NCBI RefSeq assembly: GCF_016793705.1
Contig: NZ_JAEULO010000018.1
Coordinates: 60,976-124,975, forward strand
From: Tabrizicola sp.
GTDB lineage: Bacteria > Pseudomonadota > Alphaproteobacteria > Rhodobacterales > Rhodobacteraceae
Direction: 5' to 3'
DNA: 64,000 nucleotides
A program made the translations under genes and the position numbers. The notes under the pieces were generated by a model. It ran no database searches, was not told the origin of the DNA, and worked only from the letters and a program-made list of their open reading frames with translations. This document shows positions 1 through 8,572 of the stretch, piece after piece (within the stretch, counting starts at the first letter, position 1; each line of letters starts with the position of its first letter).

Positions 1-180
1 GATGTCGACCCCGGGCCCGGCCTGATCGGCCAGGACCAGCGCGTAAAGCGCCAGATGCCAGGAATGTTCGCCGGAATTCTCGGGCCGCGAGCCGTCGACC
101 AGCGTCGTCGCGCGCAGGACATGCTTCAGCCGGTCGGCCTCGTTCAGAAAGGCGAACTGCCGCTCCAGCCGGTCCGTCAC
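1..180 (-). CDS. HD-domain hydrolase (YfbR-like), N-terminal part only
   Basis: Only the first 60 codons lie in the window; the gene runs off the left edge. Reading the minus strand from a GTG at 180-178 gives a protein with the segment ENSGEHSWHLALYALVLAD. That matches the first histidine motif of HD-superfamily hydrolases of the YfbR/HDDC2 type, which are metal-dependent nucleotidases acting on deoxynucleoside monophosphates. The second half, with the HD pair, is outside, so activity cannot be checked. The start lies 4 nt past the stop of the upstream gene, suggesting co-transcription with the two genes before it. The GTG start is the only good in-frame candidate and has a weak ribosome binding site. 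Confidence 0.7.
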   Translation of the reverse strand, partial: MTDRLERQFAFLNEADRLKHVLRATTLVDGSRPENSGEHSWHLALYALVLADQAGPGVDI

Positions 181-184
181 CGCG

Positions 185-460
185 TCAATGGCCCGAGCTG
201 ATGTCGATGACCGGCTCCTCGGCAACCTCTTCCTCGACGACATCGCCACGCTTGGCGGCCAGCGCCCGCTCCAGGAAGGCGCGGCCCCGGCGTTCGGCGA
301 GGCGGACGCGGATCGAGGTGATATAGGCCTCCTGGAAGGTGGGCGAGGCCGCCATCAGCACCTGCGCCACCTTCTCGTAGAAGCGGTCGTCGCCAAGTTC
401 GGCCTCGGCGGCGAGCACGTCATCGGCCAGCTTGTCGGCCATGTCCTGTAGCACCGACAT
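185..460 (-). CDS. small conserved-looking protein of unknown function
   Basis: This 91-residue ORF starts at ATG 460-458, overlapping the upstream hydrolase stop as ATGA, so the two are translationally coupled. I do not recognise a named family. The protein is soluble with no membrane segment. Residues 1-70 look all-helical, with runs such as ADKLADDVLAAEAELGDD and RVRLAERRGRAFLERALAAK, followed by an acidic tail (EEEVAEEP). A longer reading that begins upstream in this frame is only the shadow of the hydrolase gene. The tight packing between the hydrolase and the HD-domain gene argues that it is real. Confidence 0.65.
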   Translation of the reverse strand: MSVLQDMADKLADDVLAAEAELGDDRFYEKVAQVLMAASPTFQEAYITSIRVRLAERRGRAFLERALAAKRGDVVEEEVAEEPVIDISSGH

Positions 461-1119
461 CAGCGCGTGGCCTCGGTCATCCGACGGCGGACATAGTCCG
501 AAACCGTCTGGATCATCGGCGTCATATGCGCTTCTTCGTCCTTGAAGAAATGGTCGGCGCCCTCGATCTCGGTATGGGTGATGGTGATCCCCTTCTGCTC
601 GTGCAGCTTGGAGACCAGCGTCTTGGTGTCCTTGGGCGGCGCCACCTTGTCGGCGGTGCCGTTGATGATCAGCCCGGACGAGGGGCAGGGGGCGAGGAAG
701 GAGAAGTCGTAAAGGTTCGCGGGGGGCGCGACCGAGACGAAGCCGGTGATCTCGGGCCGCCGCATCAGAAGCTGCATCCCGATCCAGGCGCCGAAGCTGA
801 AGCCCGCGACCCAGCATTGCTTGGAATTCTGGTTCATCGCCTGGAGGTAGTCCAGCGCGGAGGCCGCATCGCTGAGTTCCCCGATCCCCTGGTCGTATTC
901 GCCCTGCGACCTTCCGACGCCGCGGAAGTTGAAGCGCAGCACGGTAAAGCCAAGGTTGTAGAAGGCGTAATGCAGGTTGTAGACGACCTTGTTGTTCATC
1001 GTGCCGCCATAGGCGGGATGCGGATGCAGCACGATGGCGATGGGGGCGTCGCGGTCCTTTTGCGGGTGATAGCGGCCTTCCAGGCGTCCATCGGGGCCGG
1101 CGAAGATTACCTCGGGCAT
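460..1119 (-). CDS. alpha/beta hydrolase
   Basis: The 219-residue protein is a cytoplasmic alpha/beta hydrolase of the small dienelactone-hydrolase-like/YheT-like group. The nucleophile elbow is GFSFG (residues 106-110, Ser108). A probable acid is Asp157 in NGTADKVAPP, and the likely catalytic histidine is His190 in GADHFF. The N-terminal HPHPAYGGTMNN loop is typical of a group of uncharacterised bacterial hydrolases, and the substrate cannot be inferred. It is the first gene of a three-gene minus-strand unit and is divergent from iscR, so the region 1120-1298 holds both promoters. Length and motifs are complete. Confidence 0.85.
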   Translation of the reverse strand: MPEVIFAGPDGRLEGRYHPQKDRDAPIAIVLHPHPAYGGTMNNKVVYNLHYAFYNLGFTVLRFNFRGVGRSQGEYDQGIGELSDAASALDYLQAMNQNSKQCWVAGFSFGAWIGMQLLMRRPEITGFVSVAPPANLYDFSFLAPCPSSGLIINGTADKVAPPKDTKTLVSKLHEQKGITITHTEIEGADHFFKDEEAHMTPMIQTVSDYVRRRMTEATR

Positions 1120-1147
1120 TGCTCACTTCTCATGCGGGAGCGATTTC

Positions 1148-1183
1148 TTGACGCTTTCGCTCGGCTAAACTAGAACCGTTCTA
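1148..1183 (+). promoter_or_regulatory. suf operon promoter with overlapping IscR operator
   Basis: A TTGACG hexamer at 1148-1153 is followed by a 17-nt spacer and TAGAAC at 1171-1176. The -10 is the left half of a perfect 13-bp palindrome, TAGAA-CCG-TTCTA (1171-1183). A repressor bound there would cover the -10. In Rhodobacterales the palindrome upstream of iron-sulfur genes (Iron-Rhodo-box) has been assigned to IscR, and iscR starts at 1299, so autoregulation is the natural reading. Promoter strength and start site are inferred. Confidence 0.75.
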
Positions 1184-1298
1184 AAGTGGGCCAGGTCTGT
1201 TCCCGGCCGACTTTTTTCGGGGCCTGTTTGAGGTAATCTGCGCCGCGCGCGGCGTCAATGCGGTTGCGATTCCCCGATGCCGGGGGCAGGAGGGTGGA

Positions 1299-1775
1299 AT
1301 GAAGCTGTCGACCAAAGGTCGCTATGCGATGGTGGCGCTGGCGGATCTCGCGCTGGCCGAGGCGAAATCGGACGGTGACGAGCTTGTCTCGCTGGCCGCG
1401 ATCTCGAAACGGCAGGACATCAGCCTGCCCTATCTGGAGCAGCTTTTCGTCAAGCTGCGCCGCGCCGGCCTGGTCGAGGCGGTGCGCGGGCCGGGCGGGG
1501 GCTACAAGCTGGCCCGCAGCCCGAACGAGATCCGTATTTCCGAAGTGATGGAGGCGGTCGAGGAAACCGTCGACGCGATGCACACCGGGGCCGGGGCTTC
1601 TGGTGGCCTCTCGGGGTCGCGCGCGCAGTCGCTGACCAATCGACTGTGGGAAAGCCTGTCGGCCAACGTTTATGTCTTCCTGCATCAGGTGCGGCTTTCG
1701 GACGTGGTGAAGAACGACCTGACGCCATGCCCGGCGGTGCCCTCGCTCTTCCGGGTGGTCGATGAGCATGACTAG
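1299..1775 (+). CDS. iscR: IscR, Rrf2-family iron-sulfur regulator
   Basis: The 158-residue protein opens with MKLSTKGRYAMVALADLAL and has the winged-helix segment KRQDISLPYLEQLFVKLRRA of Rrf2/IscR regulators. In E. coli IscR three cysteines in one loop hold the [2Fe-2S] cluster. Here the equivalent loop (about residues 92-110) has none, and the only cysteine is Cys144 (LTPCPAVPS). This is the single-cysteine type described for Rhodobacter sphaeroides IscR, which still binds a cluster. It leads the suf operon and should repress it through the palindrome at 1171-1183. ATG 1299 follows an AGGAGGG-like ribosome site. Its last 14 nt overlap the next gene. Confidence 0.93.
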   Translation: MKLSTKGRYAMVALADLALAEAKSDGDELVSLAAISKRQDISLPYLEQLFVKLRRAGLVEAVRGPGGGYKLARSPNEIRISEVMEAVEETVDAMHTGAGASGGLSGSRAQSLTNRLWESLSANVYVFLHQVRLSDVVKNDLTPCPAVPSLFRVVDEHD

Positions 1776-2811
1776 GCTCTACCTCGACTGGAACGCGACC
1801 GCCCCGCTGCGCCCCGAGGCGAAGGCGGCGATGGCCGCGGCGATGGAGGTGGTGGGCAACCCCTCGTCCGTCCATGCCGAGGGGCGGGCGGCGAAGGCAT
1901 TGCTGGAGCGGTCGCGCGCAAAGGTCGCGGCGGCGCTGGGGGCCGAGGGGGCGGATATCGTCTTCACCTCCGGCGCAACCGAGGCGGCCGCTTTGGCCTG
2001 CGCGGGGCGGGGACTGGTCTGCGCGGGCCTGGAGCATGATGCGGTGGCGGCGTGGTGCGACGTCAGCCTGCCGGTGGACGGGCAGGGCAGGGTGGCGGTC
2101 GCGGAGCCCGCGCAGACCGCGCTTCAGCTGGCAAACAGCGAGACCGGGATATTGCAGGACCTGCAACCGGGACTTGCCGTCAGCGACCTGACGCAAGCCT
2201 TCGGCAAGGTGCCTTTCGCCTTCAACTGGCTTGGTTGCGAGATGGGCCTCATCTCCGCCCACAAGCTCGGCGGGCCGAAGGGAATCGGCGCGTTGGTGGT
2301 GCGGCAGGGGGTCGAGGTGCCGCCGCAGCTCAAGGGCGGCGGGCAGGAGATGGGCCGCCGGGCGGGGACCGAGAACCTGATCGGCATCGCCGGTTTTGCC
2401 GCCGCCACCGAGGCCGCCGCGCGGGATCTGGCGGCCGGGGTCTGGGACGAGGTCGCCGAACTTAGAAATATTCTAGAATCGCAGTTGTCGGCTGCGGCAA
2501 TCGGGACTATTTCAGTCGGGAATGGTTCGCCTAGATTGCCGAACACGCTCTGCCTGATCGCACCCGGCTGGCGGGGCGAGACCCAGGTGATGGCGATGGA
2601 CCTTGCGGGGTTTGCGGTGTCCGCGGGCTCGGCCTGTTCCTCCGGCAAGGTGCGGGCCAGCCGCGTGCTGACGGCCATGGGGTTCAGCGAATCCCTTGCC
2701 GCGCAGGCGATCCGGGTCTCCATCGGCCCGGGGGTGAGACAAGACGACGTGCTGCGGTTCGGCGATGCCTGGACTGCCGCCTATGCCAAGGCCCGGGCAC
2801 GGGCTGCCTGA
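1762..2811 (+). CDS. short NifS/IscS-like cysteine desulfurase
   Basis: A 349-residue class-V aminotransferase-fold, PLP-dependent enzyme expected to remove sulfur from cysteine for cluster assembly. The PLP lysine lies in [11 protein letters not shown] and the catalytic cysteine loop is [17 protein letters not shown], both intact. It is 30-50 residues shorter than usual IscS. The usual HxDAxQ segment that contacts PLP is altered to [10 protein letters not shown], keeping Asp and Gln but with Leu-Thr between. A second desulfurase, sufS, closes the same operon, so the division of labour is open. ATG 1762 overlaps iscR; ATG 1768 is an alternative start. A probable IscR box sits inside the gene at 2463-2475. 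Confidence 0.85.
   Translation: MSMTRLYLDWNATAPLRPEAKAAMAAAMEVVGNPSSVHAEGRAAKALLERSRAKVAAALGAEGADIVFTSGATEAAALACAGRGLVCAGLEHDAVAAWCDVSLPVDGQGRVAVAEPAQTALQLANSETGILQDLQPGLAVSDLTQAFGKVPFAFNWLGCEMGLISAHKLGGPKGIGALVVRQGVEVPPQLKGGGQEMGRRAGTENLIGIAGFAAATEAAARDLAAGVWDEVAELRNILESQLSAAAIGTISVGNGSPRLPNTLCLIAPGWRGETQVMAMDLAGFAVSAGSACSSGKVRASRVLTAMGFSESLAAQAIRVSIGPGVRQDDVLRFGDAWTAAYAKARARAA
2463..2475. promoter_or_regulatory. intragenic TAGAA-N3-TTCTA palindrome (putative IscR box)
   Basis: TAGAA-ATA-TTCTA is a perfect palindrome with the same arms and spacer length as the operator at 1171-1183. It lies inside the desulfurase gene, about 350 nt upstream of sufB. The codons spanning it (CTT AGA AAT ATT CTA GAA) include AGA, ATT and CTA, which are rare in this GC-rich genome. 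This suggests the DNA word, rather than the amino acids, is under selection. It could regulate an internal promoter for sufB onward, which is inference. Confidence 0.5.
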
Positions 2812-2824
2812 AAGGAAGACGCTG

Positions 2825-4342
2825 ATGACCGCGATTCTCGAAACCACCCCGGATCTGCGCGAGGGCGTCGATCGCGAGACGATCGAGACCGTGCAGGCCA
2901 TGGCCGGCAAGTACAAATACGGCTGGGAAACCGAGATCGAGACGGAATATGCCCCGAAGGGCCTTTCCGAAGACATCGTCCGCCTGATCAGCCAGAAGAA
3001 CGGCGAGCCGGAGTGGCTGCTGAACTGGCGGCTGGCCGCCTACCAGCGCTGGCTGAAGATGGAAGAGCCGCGTTGGGCGATGCTGAACTATCCCGAAATC
3101 GACTACCAGGACCAGTATTACTACGCCAAGCCGAAGAGCATGGCGCAAAAGCCGAAGTCCCTGGACGAGGTCGACCCCAAGCTGCTGGCGACCTATGCCA
3201 AGCTCGGGATTCCCCTGAAGGAACAGATGCTTCTGGCCGGAGTTGAAGGTGAGGCGGAGCCGCGCAAGGTGGCGGTGGATGCCGTCTTCGACAGCGTTTC
3301 GGTGGGCACCACCTTCAAGGCGGAACTGGCCAAGGCCGGGGTGATCTTCTGTTCGATCTCCGAAGCCGTGCGCGAGCATCCGGAACTGGTGAAGCAATAT
3401 CTCGGCTCGGTCGTGCCGCCGACCGACAACTTCTTCGCGACGCTGAATTCGGCGGTCTTCTCCGACGGTTCCTTCGTCTATGTGCCCCCGGGCGTCCGCT
3501 GCCCGATGGAGCTTTCGACCTATTTCCGCATCAACGCCGAGAACACCGGCCAGTTCGAACGCACGCTGATCGTCTGCGACGAGGGCGCCTATGTCAGCTA
3601 CCTGGAAGGCTGCACCGCGCCGAAGCGCGACACCCACCAGCTGCACGCGGCGGTGGTGGAGATCGTGATCCTGAAGGATGCCGAGGTGAAATATTCCACG
3701 GTGCAGAACTGGTATCCGGGCGACGAGAATGGCAAGGGCGGCATCTTCAACTTCGTGACGAAGCGCGCCGATTGCCGGGGCGACCGGGCCAAGGTGATGT
3801 GGACACAGGTGGAAACCGGGTCGGCGATCACCTGGAAATATCCCTCCTGCATCCTGCGCGGCGACGATGCGCAGGGCGAGTTCTACTCCATCGCCATCGC
3901 CAACAACGCCCAGCAGGCCGATACCGGGACCAAGATGGTCCACCTCGGCAAGCGGACCAAGTCGCGGATCGTGTCGAAGGGGATCTCGGCGGGCCGGGCG
4001 CAGAATACCTATCGCGGCCTCGTGTCGATGCACCCCAAGGCCAAGGACAGCCGCAATTATACCCAGTGCGACAGTCTCCTGATCGGCGACAAATGCGGGG
4101 CGCATACCGTGCCTTACATCGAGGTACGCAACAATTCCTCGCGCGTGGAACATGAGGCGACCACCTCCAAGGTCGATGATGACCAGCTGTTCTACTGCCG
4201 CAGCCGTGGCATGGATGAGGAAGAGGCGGTGGCCCTGGTGGTGAACGGCTTCTGCAAGGAAGTCCTGCAAGCCCTGCCGATGGAATTCGCGATGGAGGCG
4301 CAGAGCCTGGTCGCGATTTCGCTGGAAGGCTCGGTGGGGTGA
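2825..4342 (+). CDS. sufB: SufB, Fe-S cluster scaffold subunit
   Basis: The 505-residue protein is the SufB subunit of the SufBC2D scaffold, on which new Fe-S clusters are assembled in the cytoplasm. The SufB/SufD core is recognisable ([32 protein letters not shown]). The conserved cysteine equivalent to E. coli SufB Cys405 is Cys424 in [13 protein letters not shown]. The C-terminal motif [15 protein letters not shown] is also present. ATG 2825 was chosen over an upstream in-frame ATG because it follows GAAAGGAAG and matches the family start MTAIL. Its TGA shares one base with the ATG of the next gene. Length is normal for the family. Confidence 0.97.
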   Translation: MTAILETTPDLREGVDRETIETVQAMAGKYKYGWETEIETEYAPKGLSEDIVRLISQKNGEPEWLLNWRLAAYQRWLKMEEPRWAMLNYPEIDYQDQYYYAKPKSMAQKPKSLDEVDPKLLATYAKLGIPLKEQMLLAGVEGEAEPRKVAVDAVFDSVSVGTTFKAELAKAGVIFCSISEAVREHPELVKQYLGSVVPPTDNFFATLNSAVFSDGSFVYVPPGVRCPMELSTYFRINAENTGQFERTLIVCDEGAYVSYLEGCTAPKRDTHQLHAAVVEIVILKDAEVKYSTVQNWYPGDENGKGGIFNFVTKRADCRGDRAKVMWTQVETGSAITWKYPSCILRGDDAQGEFYSIAIANNAQQADTGTKMVHLGKRTKSRIVSKGISAGRAQNTYRGLVSMHPKAKDSRNYTQCDSLLIGDKCGAHTVPYIEVRNNSSRVEHEATTSKVDDDQLFYCRSRGMDEEEAVALVVNGFCKEVLQALPMEFAMEAQSLVAISLEGSVG

Positions 4343-6012
4343 TGAAGGATCAGACGCGTTCTGAGGCGGAGTCGGCTGAGAATGCGATGCCGGTGAGACC
4401 TGCGGGCATGGCCCGCAAGGTGCTGTATTCGGCCATGAAGAACGAAGCGCCCTTCCTTCTGGAATGGATCGCTTATCACAAGGTGATCGGGTTCGACCGG
4501 ATCGTCATCTGCTCGAATCCCTCCAACGACGGAATGGAGGAAGTCCTTGCGGCTTTGGCAGAAGCGGGCGAGGTAACCCATCTGAAGACCGTTGTGAACA
4601 AAGGGGACTCCCCGCAACGCGTTGCTTCGATAGCCTTTTCGGATGAGATCGGCTATCGCGACGGCGACTGGTATCTCTGGCTGGACGCCGATGAGTTCCT
4701 GAATGTCCATGTCGGTGACGGAACCGTCGATGCTCTCATCCGGTACATGGGTACAAAGCAATGCGCGCTGATCAACTGGCGTGTGTTCGGGGCAAGTGGA
4801 CAGGCGCGCTTCGGCGGCCGCTTCGTCGATCCGGTCTTCAGCGGGGCGTCGCTGCCGGATTTCCTGCCAAACCTCGAGGTGAAATCGTTGTTCCGCTTTT
4901 CGCCGGGGATACGGGGATTTGCCCGCTACGGCATCAACCGACCGCTGATTGCCCGTGGGTCCGATATCCGCCTGGAGGATGTTCTGGTCGGCAACGGCCA
5001 TTCTGCCTCCGATCAGGTAAAAATGCATCACCGCTGGCTGAAGGGGGTGGATACCGGAGGCACCAGCCGCGTTCCGCTTGAAGAGTTCGGTTGGGCCGTC
5101 GCTCAGATCAACCACTACATCGTTCGAACCCCGGACTTGTTTGCACTGAAGCGGGTGCGGGGCCGCGGTTACAAGCCGGATGCGGCGGGGGCCGCCAATC
5201 TTCGTCATACGGAAGCGTTCTTCCACGAATATGACCGCAACGAGATGGAAGATCGGACGATCCTGAAATGGCAGGAGGCCGTGACCGAAGAGATGGCCCG
5301 CTTGCTGCGCCTTCCCGACGTTGCGCCTGCGGTTGCGGCGTCGGAGGCTTTGGTGAAGCGTGTCATGTTGCAGCTGGAAGAGCCTGATCTGCCGGCGGAG
5401 CCTGTTCCCGCCGAGCCTGCTGTCGCGCCGGAAGCCGCGCCTGTCAGCTTCAAGTTGACCCTTCCAACCGCGGAAGCCGCCATCCTGAAAGCTGCCTACA
5501 AGCGGGCGGATGTCATCCTGGAATACGGCAGCGGCGGGTCCACCGTCCTTGCCGCCGAGCTTGGCCGCACCGTGTTCAGTGTGGAAAGCGACAAGGCCTG
5601 GGCCGAGCGCCTCGCCGCGCATCTGCAACCGATCTCGGACAAGGCGGTGATCCATTACGCCAATATCGGACCGACGGGAGAGTGGGGCGTGCCGCTGAAG
5701 GCGCGGAAGCACCGCAGTTTTCCCGGCTATGCCCTGTCGGTCTGGGACCGTCCCGATTTCGTCGAGCCCGACCTGGTGCTGATCGACGGCCGCTTCCGCG
5801 CCTCATGCCTTGTTGCGGTGATGCTGCGCGCGACAAGGCCGGTCACGGTGCTTTTCGACGACTACAAGGACCGGCGCTATTACCACGGCGTCGAACGCCT
5901 GGCCCGCCTGGAGGAAATCGTGGGCCGCATGGCCCGCTTCACCGTCACCCCCGGCGCGATACCGCCCGAGATGGTCACCCAGGCCATCGGCTGGTTCTCC
6001 GATCTGCGCTGA
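4342..6012 (+). CDS. GT2-type glycosyltransferase fused to a methyltransferase-like domain
   Basis: A 556-residue protein with two domains. Residues about 25-300 are a family-2 glycosyltransferase of the Glyco_tranf_2_4 type, with KNEAPFLLEWIAYHK near the N-terminus and the metal/nucleotide-binding segment DADEFLNVHVGD. After a Pro/Ala/Glu-rich linker (about 350-370), residues about 375-556 carry a Rossmann methyltransferase-like segment with glycine motif LEYGSGGST (about 393-400) and an acidic VFSVESD strand end. A paralog of the first domain alone lies at 53199-54224. The gene sits between sufB and sufC, coupled to sufB by a one-base overlap, although no role in Fe-S assembly is known. Codon choice in its first half is less GC-biased than in its neighbours, hinting at later insertion. 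Substrate unknown. Confidence 0.8.
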   Translation: MKDQTRSEAESAENAMPVRPAGMARKVLYSAMKNEAPFLLEWIAYHKVIGFDRIVICSNPSNDGMEEVLAALAEAGEVTHLKTVVNKGDSPQRVASIAFSDEIGYRDGDWYLWLDADEFLNVHVGDGTVDALIRYMGTKQCALINWRVFGASGQARFGGRFVDPVFSGASLPDFLPNLEVKSLFRFSPGIRGFARYGINRPLIARGSDIRLEDVLVGNGHSASDQVKMHHRWLKGVDTGGTSRVPLEEFGWAVAQINHYIVRTPDLFALKRVRGRGYKPDAAGAANLRHTEAFFHEYDRNEMEDRTILKWQEAVTEEMARLLRLPDVAPAVAASEALVKRVMLQLEEPDLPAEPVPAEPAVAPEAAPVSFKLTLPTAEAAILKAAYKRADVILEYGSGGSTVLAAELGRTVFSVESDKAWAERLAAHLQPISDKAVIHYANIGPTGEWGVPLKARKHRSFPGYALSVWDRPDFVEPDLVLIDGRFRASCLVAVMLRATRPVTVLFDDYKDRRYYHGVERLARLEEIVGRMARFTVTPGAIPPEMVTQAIGWFSDLR

Positions 6013-6031
6013 GGCCACAAGGAAAGAAATC

Positions 6032-6787
6032 ATGCTTGAAATCAATAATCTGCACGTCAAACTTGAAGAAGAGGACAAGGTGATCCTGAACGGCGTCGAC
6101 CTGAAGATCGGCGCGGGCGAGGTCCATGCGATCATGGGGCCGAACGGATCGGGCAAGTCGACGCTCAGCTATGTGCTGTCCGGCCGCGACGGCTATGAGG
6201 TGACGGAAGGGTCGGCCACGCTCGACGGGCAGGAACTGCTGGAGATGGAGCCCGAGGAACGTGCGGCGGCGGGCCTCTTCCTGGCTTTCCAGTATCCGGT
6301 CGAAATCCCCGGCGTCGGCAACATGACCTTCCTGCGGACGGCGGTGAACGCCCAGCGGAAGGCGCGGGGCGAGGAGGAGCTGAGCGCGGGCGACTTCCTG
6401 AAGGTCGTGCGGGCGAAGGCAAAGACCCTGAAGATCGACGCCGAGATGCTGAAGCGCCCGGTTAACGTGGGCTTTTCCGGCGGCGAGAAGAAGCGCAACG
6501 AAATTTTGCAAATGGCGATGCTGGAGCCCCGGATGTGCATCCTGGACGAGACCGACTCGGGGTTGGACGTCGATGCGATGAAGCTGGTCGCGGACGGGGT
6601 GAACGCGCTGCGCAGCGAAGGCCGGTCCTTCCTGGTGATCACCCACTACCAGCGGCTTCTGGACCATATCCACCCCGACGTGGTGCATATCATGGCGGCG
6701 GGCCGGATCGTGAAGACCGGCGGGCCGGAACTGGCGCTGGAGGTTGAAACCAATGGCTATGCCGACATCCTGAGCGAGGTGGGCTGA
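6032..6787 (+). CDS. sufC: SufC, ABC-type ATPase of the SufBCD complex
   Basis: The 251-residue ATPase drives conformational change in SufBC2D during cluster assembly and, despite its ABC fold, is not a transporter. Walker A is GPNGSGKST (residues about 36-44), the signature is FSGGEKKRNEILQM, and Walker B/D-loop is CILDETDSGLDVDAMK. The segment FLAFQYPVEIPGV is the SufC Q-loop. ATG 6032 follows AAGGAAAG. The last base of the stop is the first base of the sufD ATG, so the two are coupled. Confidence 0.97.
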   Translation: MLEINNLHVKLEEEDKVILNGVDLKIGAGEVHAIMGPNGSGKSTLSYVLSGRDGYEVTEGSATLDGQELLEMEPEERAAAGLFLAFQYPVEIPGVGNMTFLRTAVNAQRKARGEEELSAGDFLKVVRAKAKTLKIDAEMLKRPVNVGFSGGEKKRNEILQMAMLEPRMCILDETDSGLDVDAMKLVADGVNALRSEGRSFLVITHYQRLLDHIHPDVVHIMAAGRIVKTGGPELALEVETNGYADILSEVG

Positions 6788-8082
6788 TGGCATTGCCGAA
6801 GGCGAAGGAAGACGCGCTGCAAGCGCGGCTGGCGGGGTTGCCGGCGCTGTCCGGCAAGGGATGGCTCGCGGCGGCACGGGGCGAGGCTCTGGCGCGCCTT
6901 GACGCCATGGGCCTGCCCGTCCGGCGCGACGAATACTGGCGCTACACCGATCCGGCCAGCCTGAACGCCCCCGAGGCGCCGGTCGCGCATCGCTTCGATG
7001 CCAGCGATGAAGCTCCGCCCTTCGACGGGATGGACCGGCTTAAGGTGGTCTTCGTGGACGGTGTCTTCGACCCGAAGGCCTCGGACGACCTGACGCTTGC
7101 GGGCGTGACCATCGAACGGCTGGCCGAGGCCGGGTCGAAGGACATCCACTGGGCGCAAGGCACCTATGGCATCCTTGAGGCGCGTGGCCAGACCCCGGTC
7201 GCCCGACCCTTCGCGGCGTTGAACACCGCCCATGCAACCGATGGTGTTCTGATCCATGTCACGGCCAGGGCGGCCAAGCCGGTTTCGCTGATTTATGTCC
7301 ATCAGTCAGAGACTTCCGACGCGATCCTCCACCATTGCGTGAAGCTGGACCCGGGGGCGGAGCTGACGCTTCTGGAAAACGGCCCTGCCGCGGCGCGCTT
7401 CTCCAAGGTGCTGGAGGTCGAGGTCGCCGACGGTGCCCGGTTCCACCATATCCGCCTGCAAGGCCGCGACCATGAACGCCGCGCCGTGACCCATGTCTTC
7501 GCCCGTCTCGGCACCAGGTCCGAGATGCGGTCCTTCACCCTCACCGCCAACGGTCGCCTGACCCGCAACGAGGCGGTGGTGGAGCTGACCGGGACCGAGG
7601 GCCGGGCGCATCTGGCGGGCGCGGCGGTCGGCGACGGCGAGTTCCATCACGACGATACGGTCTTCATCACCCATGCCGCCGAGGCTTGCGAAAGCCGGCA
7701 GGTGTTCAAGAAAGTGCTGATGAACGGGGCGACGGGGGTGTTCCAGGGCAAGATCCTGGTGAAACCCGGCGCGCAGAAGACCGACGGCTACCAGATCAGC
7801 CAGTCGCTGCTTCTGGACGAGGACAGCCAGTTCCTGGCCAAGCCCGAGCTGGAAATCTACGCCGACGATGTGAAATGCAGCCACGGCTCCACCTCCGGCG
7901 CCATCGACGAAACGGCGCTCTTCTACCTGCAATCGCGCGGGCTTCCGCGGCGGACGGCGCAGGCGCTTCTGGTTCTTGCCTTCCTCGCCGAGGCGATCCA
8001 GGAAATCGCCGACGAGGACATCGCCGAAGACATCCGCGCCCGGCTGGAACGCTGGCTGGCGCGGCACGGGACGAAGGGGTGA
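6787..8082 (+). CDS. sufD: SufD, Fe-S scaffold subunit
   Basis: The 431-residue partner of SufB shares its right-handed beta-helix core and C-terminal signature (CSHGSTSGAIDETALFYLQSRGL). Together with SufB and SufC it forms the cytoplasmic scaffold, and SufD is needed for iron entry in the E. coli system. The N-terminal segment RRDEYWRYTDPASL is typical of SufD. It starts by one-base overlap with sufC. Length is normal. Confidence 0.96.
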   Translation: MALPKAKEDALQARLAGLPALSGKGWLAAARGEALARLDAMGLPVRRDEYWRYTDPASLNAPEAPVAHRFDASDEAPPFDGMDRLKVVFVDGVFDPKASDDLTLAGVTIERLAEAGSKDIHWAQGTYGILEARGQTPVARPFAALNTAHATDGVLIHVTARAAKPVSLIYVHQSETSDAILHHCVKLDPGAELTLLENGPAAARFSKVLEVEVADGARFHHIRLQGRDHERRAVTHVFARLGTRSEMRSFTLTANGRLTRNEAVVELTGTEGRAHLAGAAVGDGEFHHDDTVFITHAAEACESRQVFKKVLMNGATGVFQGKILVKPGAQKTDGYQISQSLLLDEDSQFLAKPELEIYADDVKCSHGSTSGAIDETALFYLQSRGLPRRTAQALLVLAFLAEAIQEIADEDIAEDIRARLERWLARHGTKG

Positions 8083-8092
8083 GGGTGCGGGG

Positions 8093-8572
8093 ATGACCGT
8101 CACCACCGACCTCGTCGCCACCTGGGCCCGACCGCGCGCTATCCTGCGGCAGCACCTTGCGCGGGGGCAGTCGGAGCCGTTCGCACTCTCGCTTCTGTTG
8201 ATCTTCCTCGCGCTCGCCTTCATCGGCCAATGGCCCGTCGCCGCGCGCGAGGCTTTCCTTGCGGGCGAGCCCTCGGCCAGCCCCCGCATCATGGCGCGGG
8301 CTTTCGCCGTCCTTGCGACCATCCCGCTCTGGTATGGCCTTGCCGCACTGGGGCATATCGCAGCGCGGGCGATGGGGGGGCAGGGCACGTGGCATGGCGC
8401 GCGCATCGCACTGTTCTGGGCGCTTGCCTGCATCGGGCCGCTGCTGCTGCTGCAAGGCCTGGTTTCGGGCATGATCGGCCCCGGCCCGGCGCTGACGCTG
8501 GTGACGCTGTTGGTCGGCGCGGCCTTCCTCTGGCTCTGGGCCACCCTTCTGCACGAGGCAGAGCACGGATGA
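8093..8572 (+). CDS. Yip1-family-like membrane protein (first of pair)
   Basis: A 159-residue integral membrane protein with about four hydrophobic segments (for example PFALSLLLIFLALAFIGQW and ALTLVTLLVGAAFLWLWA). Its layout, a short soluble N-terminus followed by a compact helical bundle, resembles the Yip1/DUF1282 superfamily, though I see no decisive motif. ATG 8093 lies 10 nt past sufD. The last four bases overlap the next gene as ATGA. The pair sits between sufD and sufS on the same strand, so it is transcribed with the Fe-S genes. A role in that pathway is not known. Confidence 0.7.
   Translation: MTVTTDLVATWARPRAILRQHLARGQSEPFALSLLLIFLALAFIGQWPVAAREAFLAGEPSASPRIMARAFAVLATIPLWYGLAALGHIAARAMGGQGTWHGARIALFWALACIGPLLLLQGLVSGMIGPGPALTLVTLLVGAAFLWLWATLLHEAEHG

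Noticed and set aside
2684-4270. A 528-residue minus-strand ORF
   Set aside because: Shadow of sufB on the opposite strand without family motifs.
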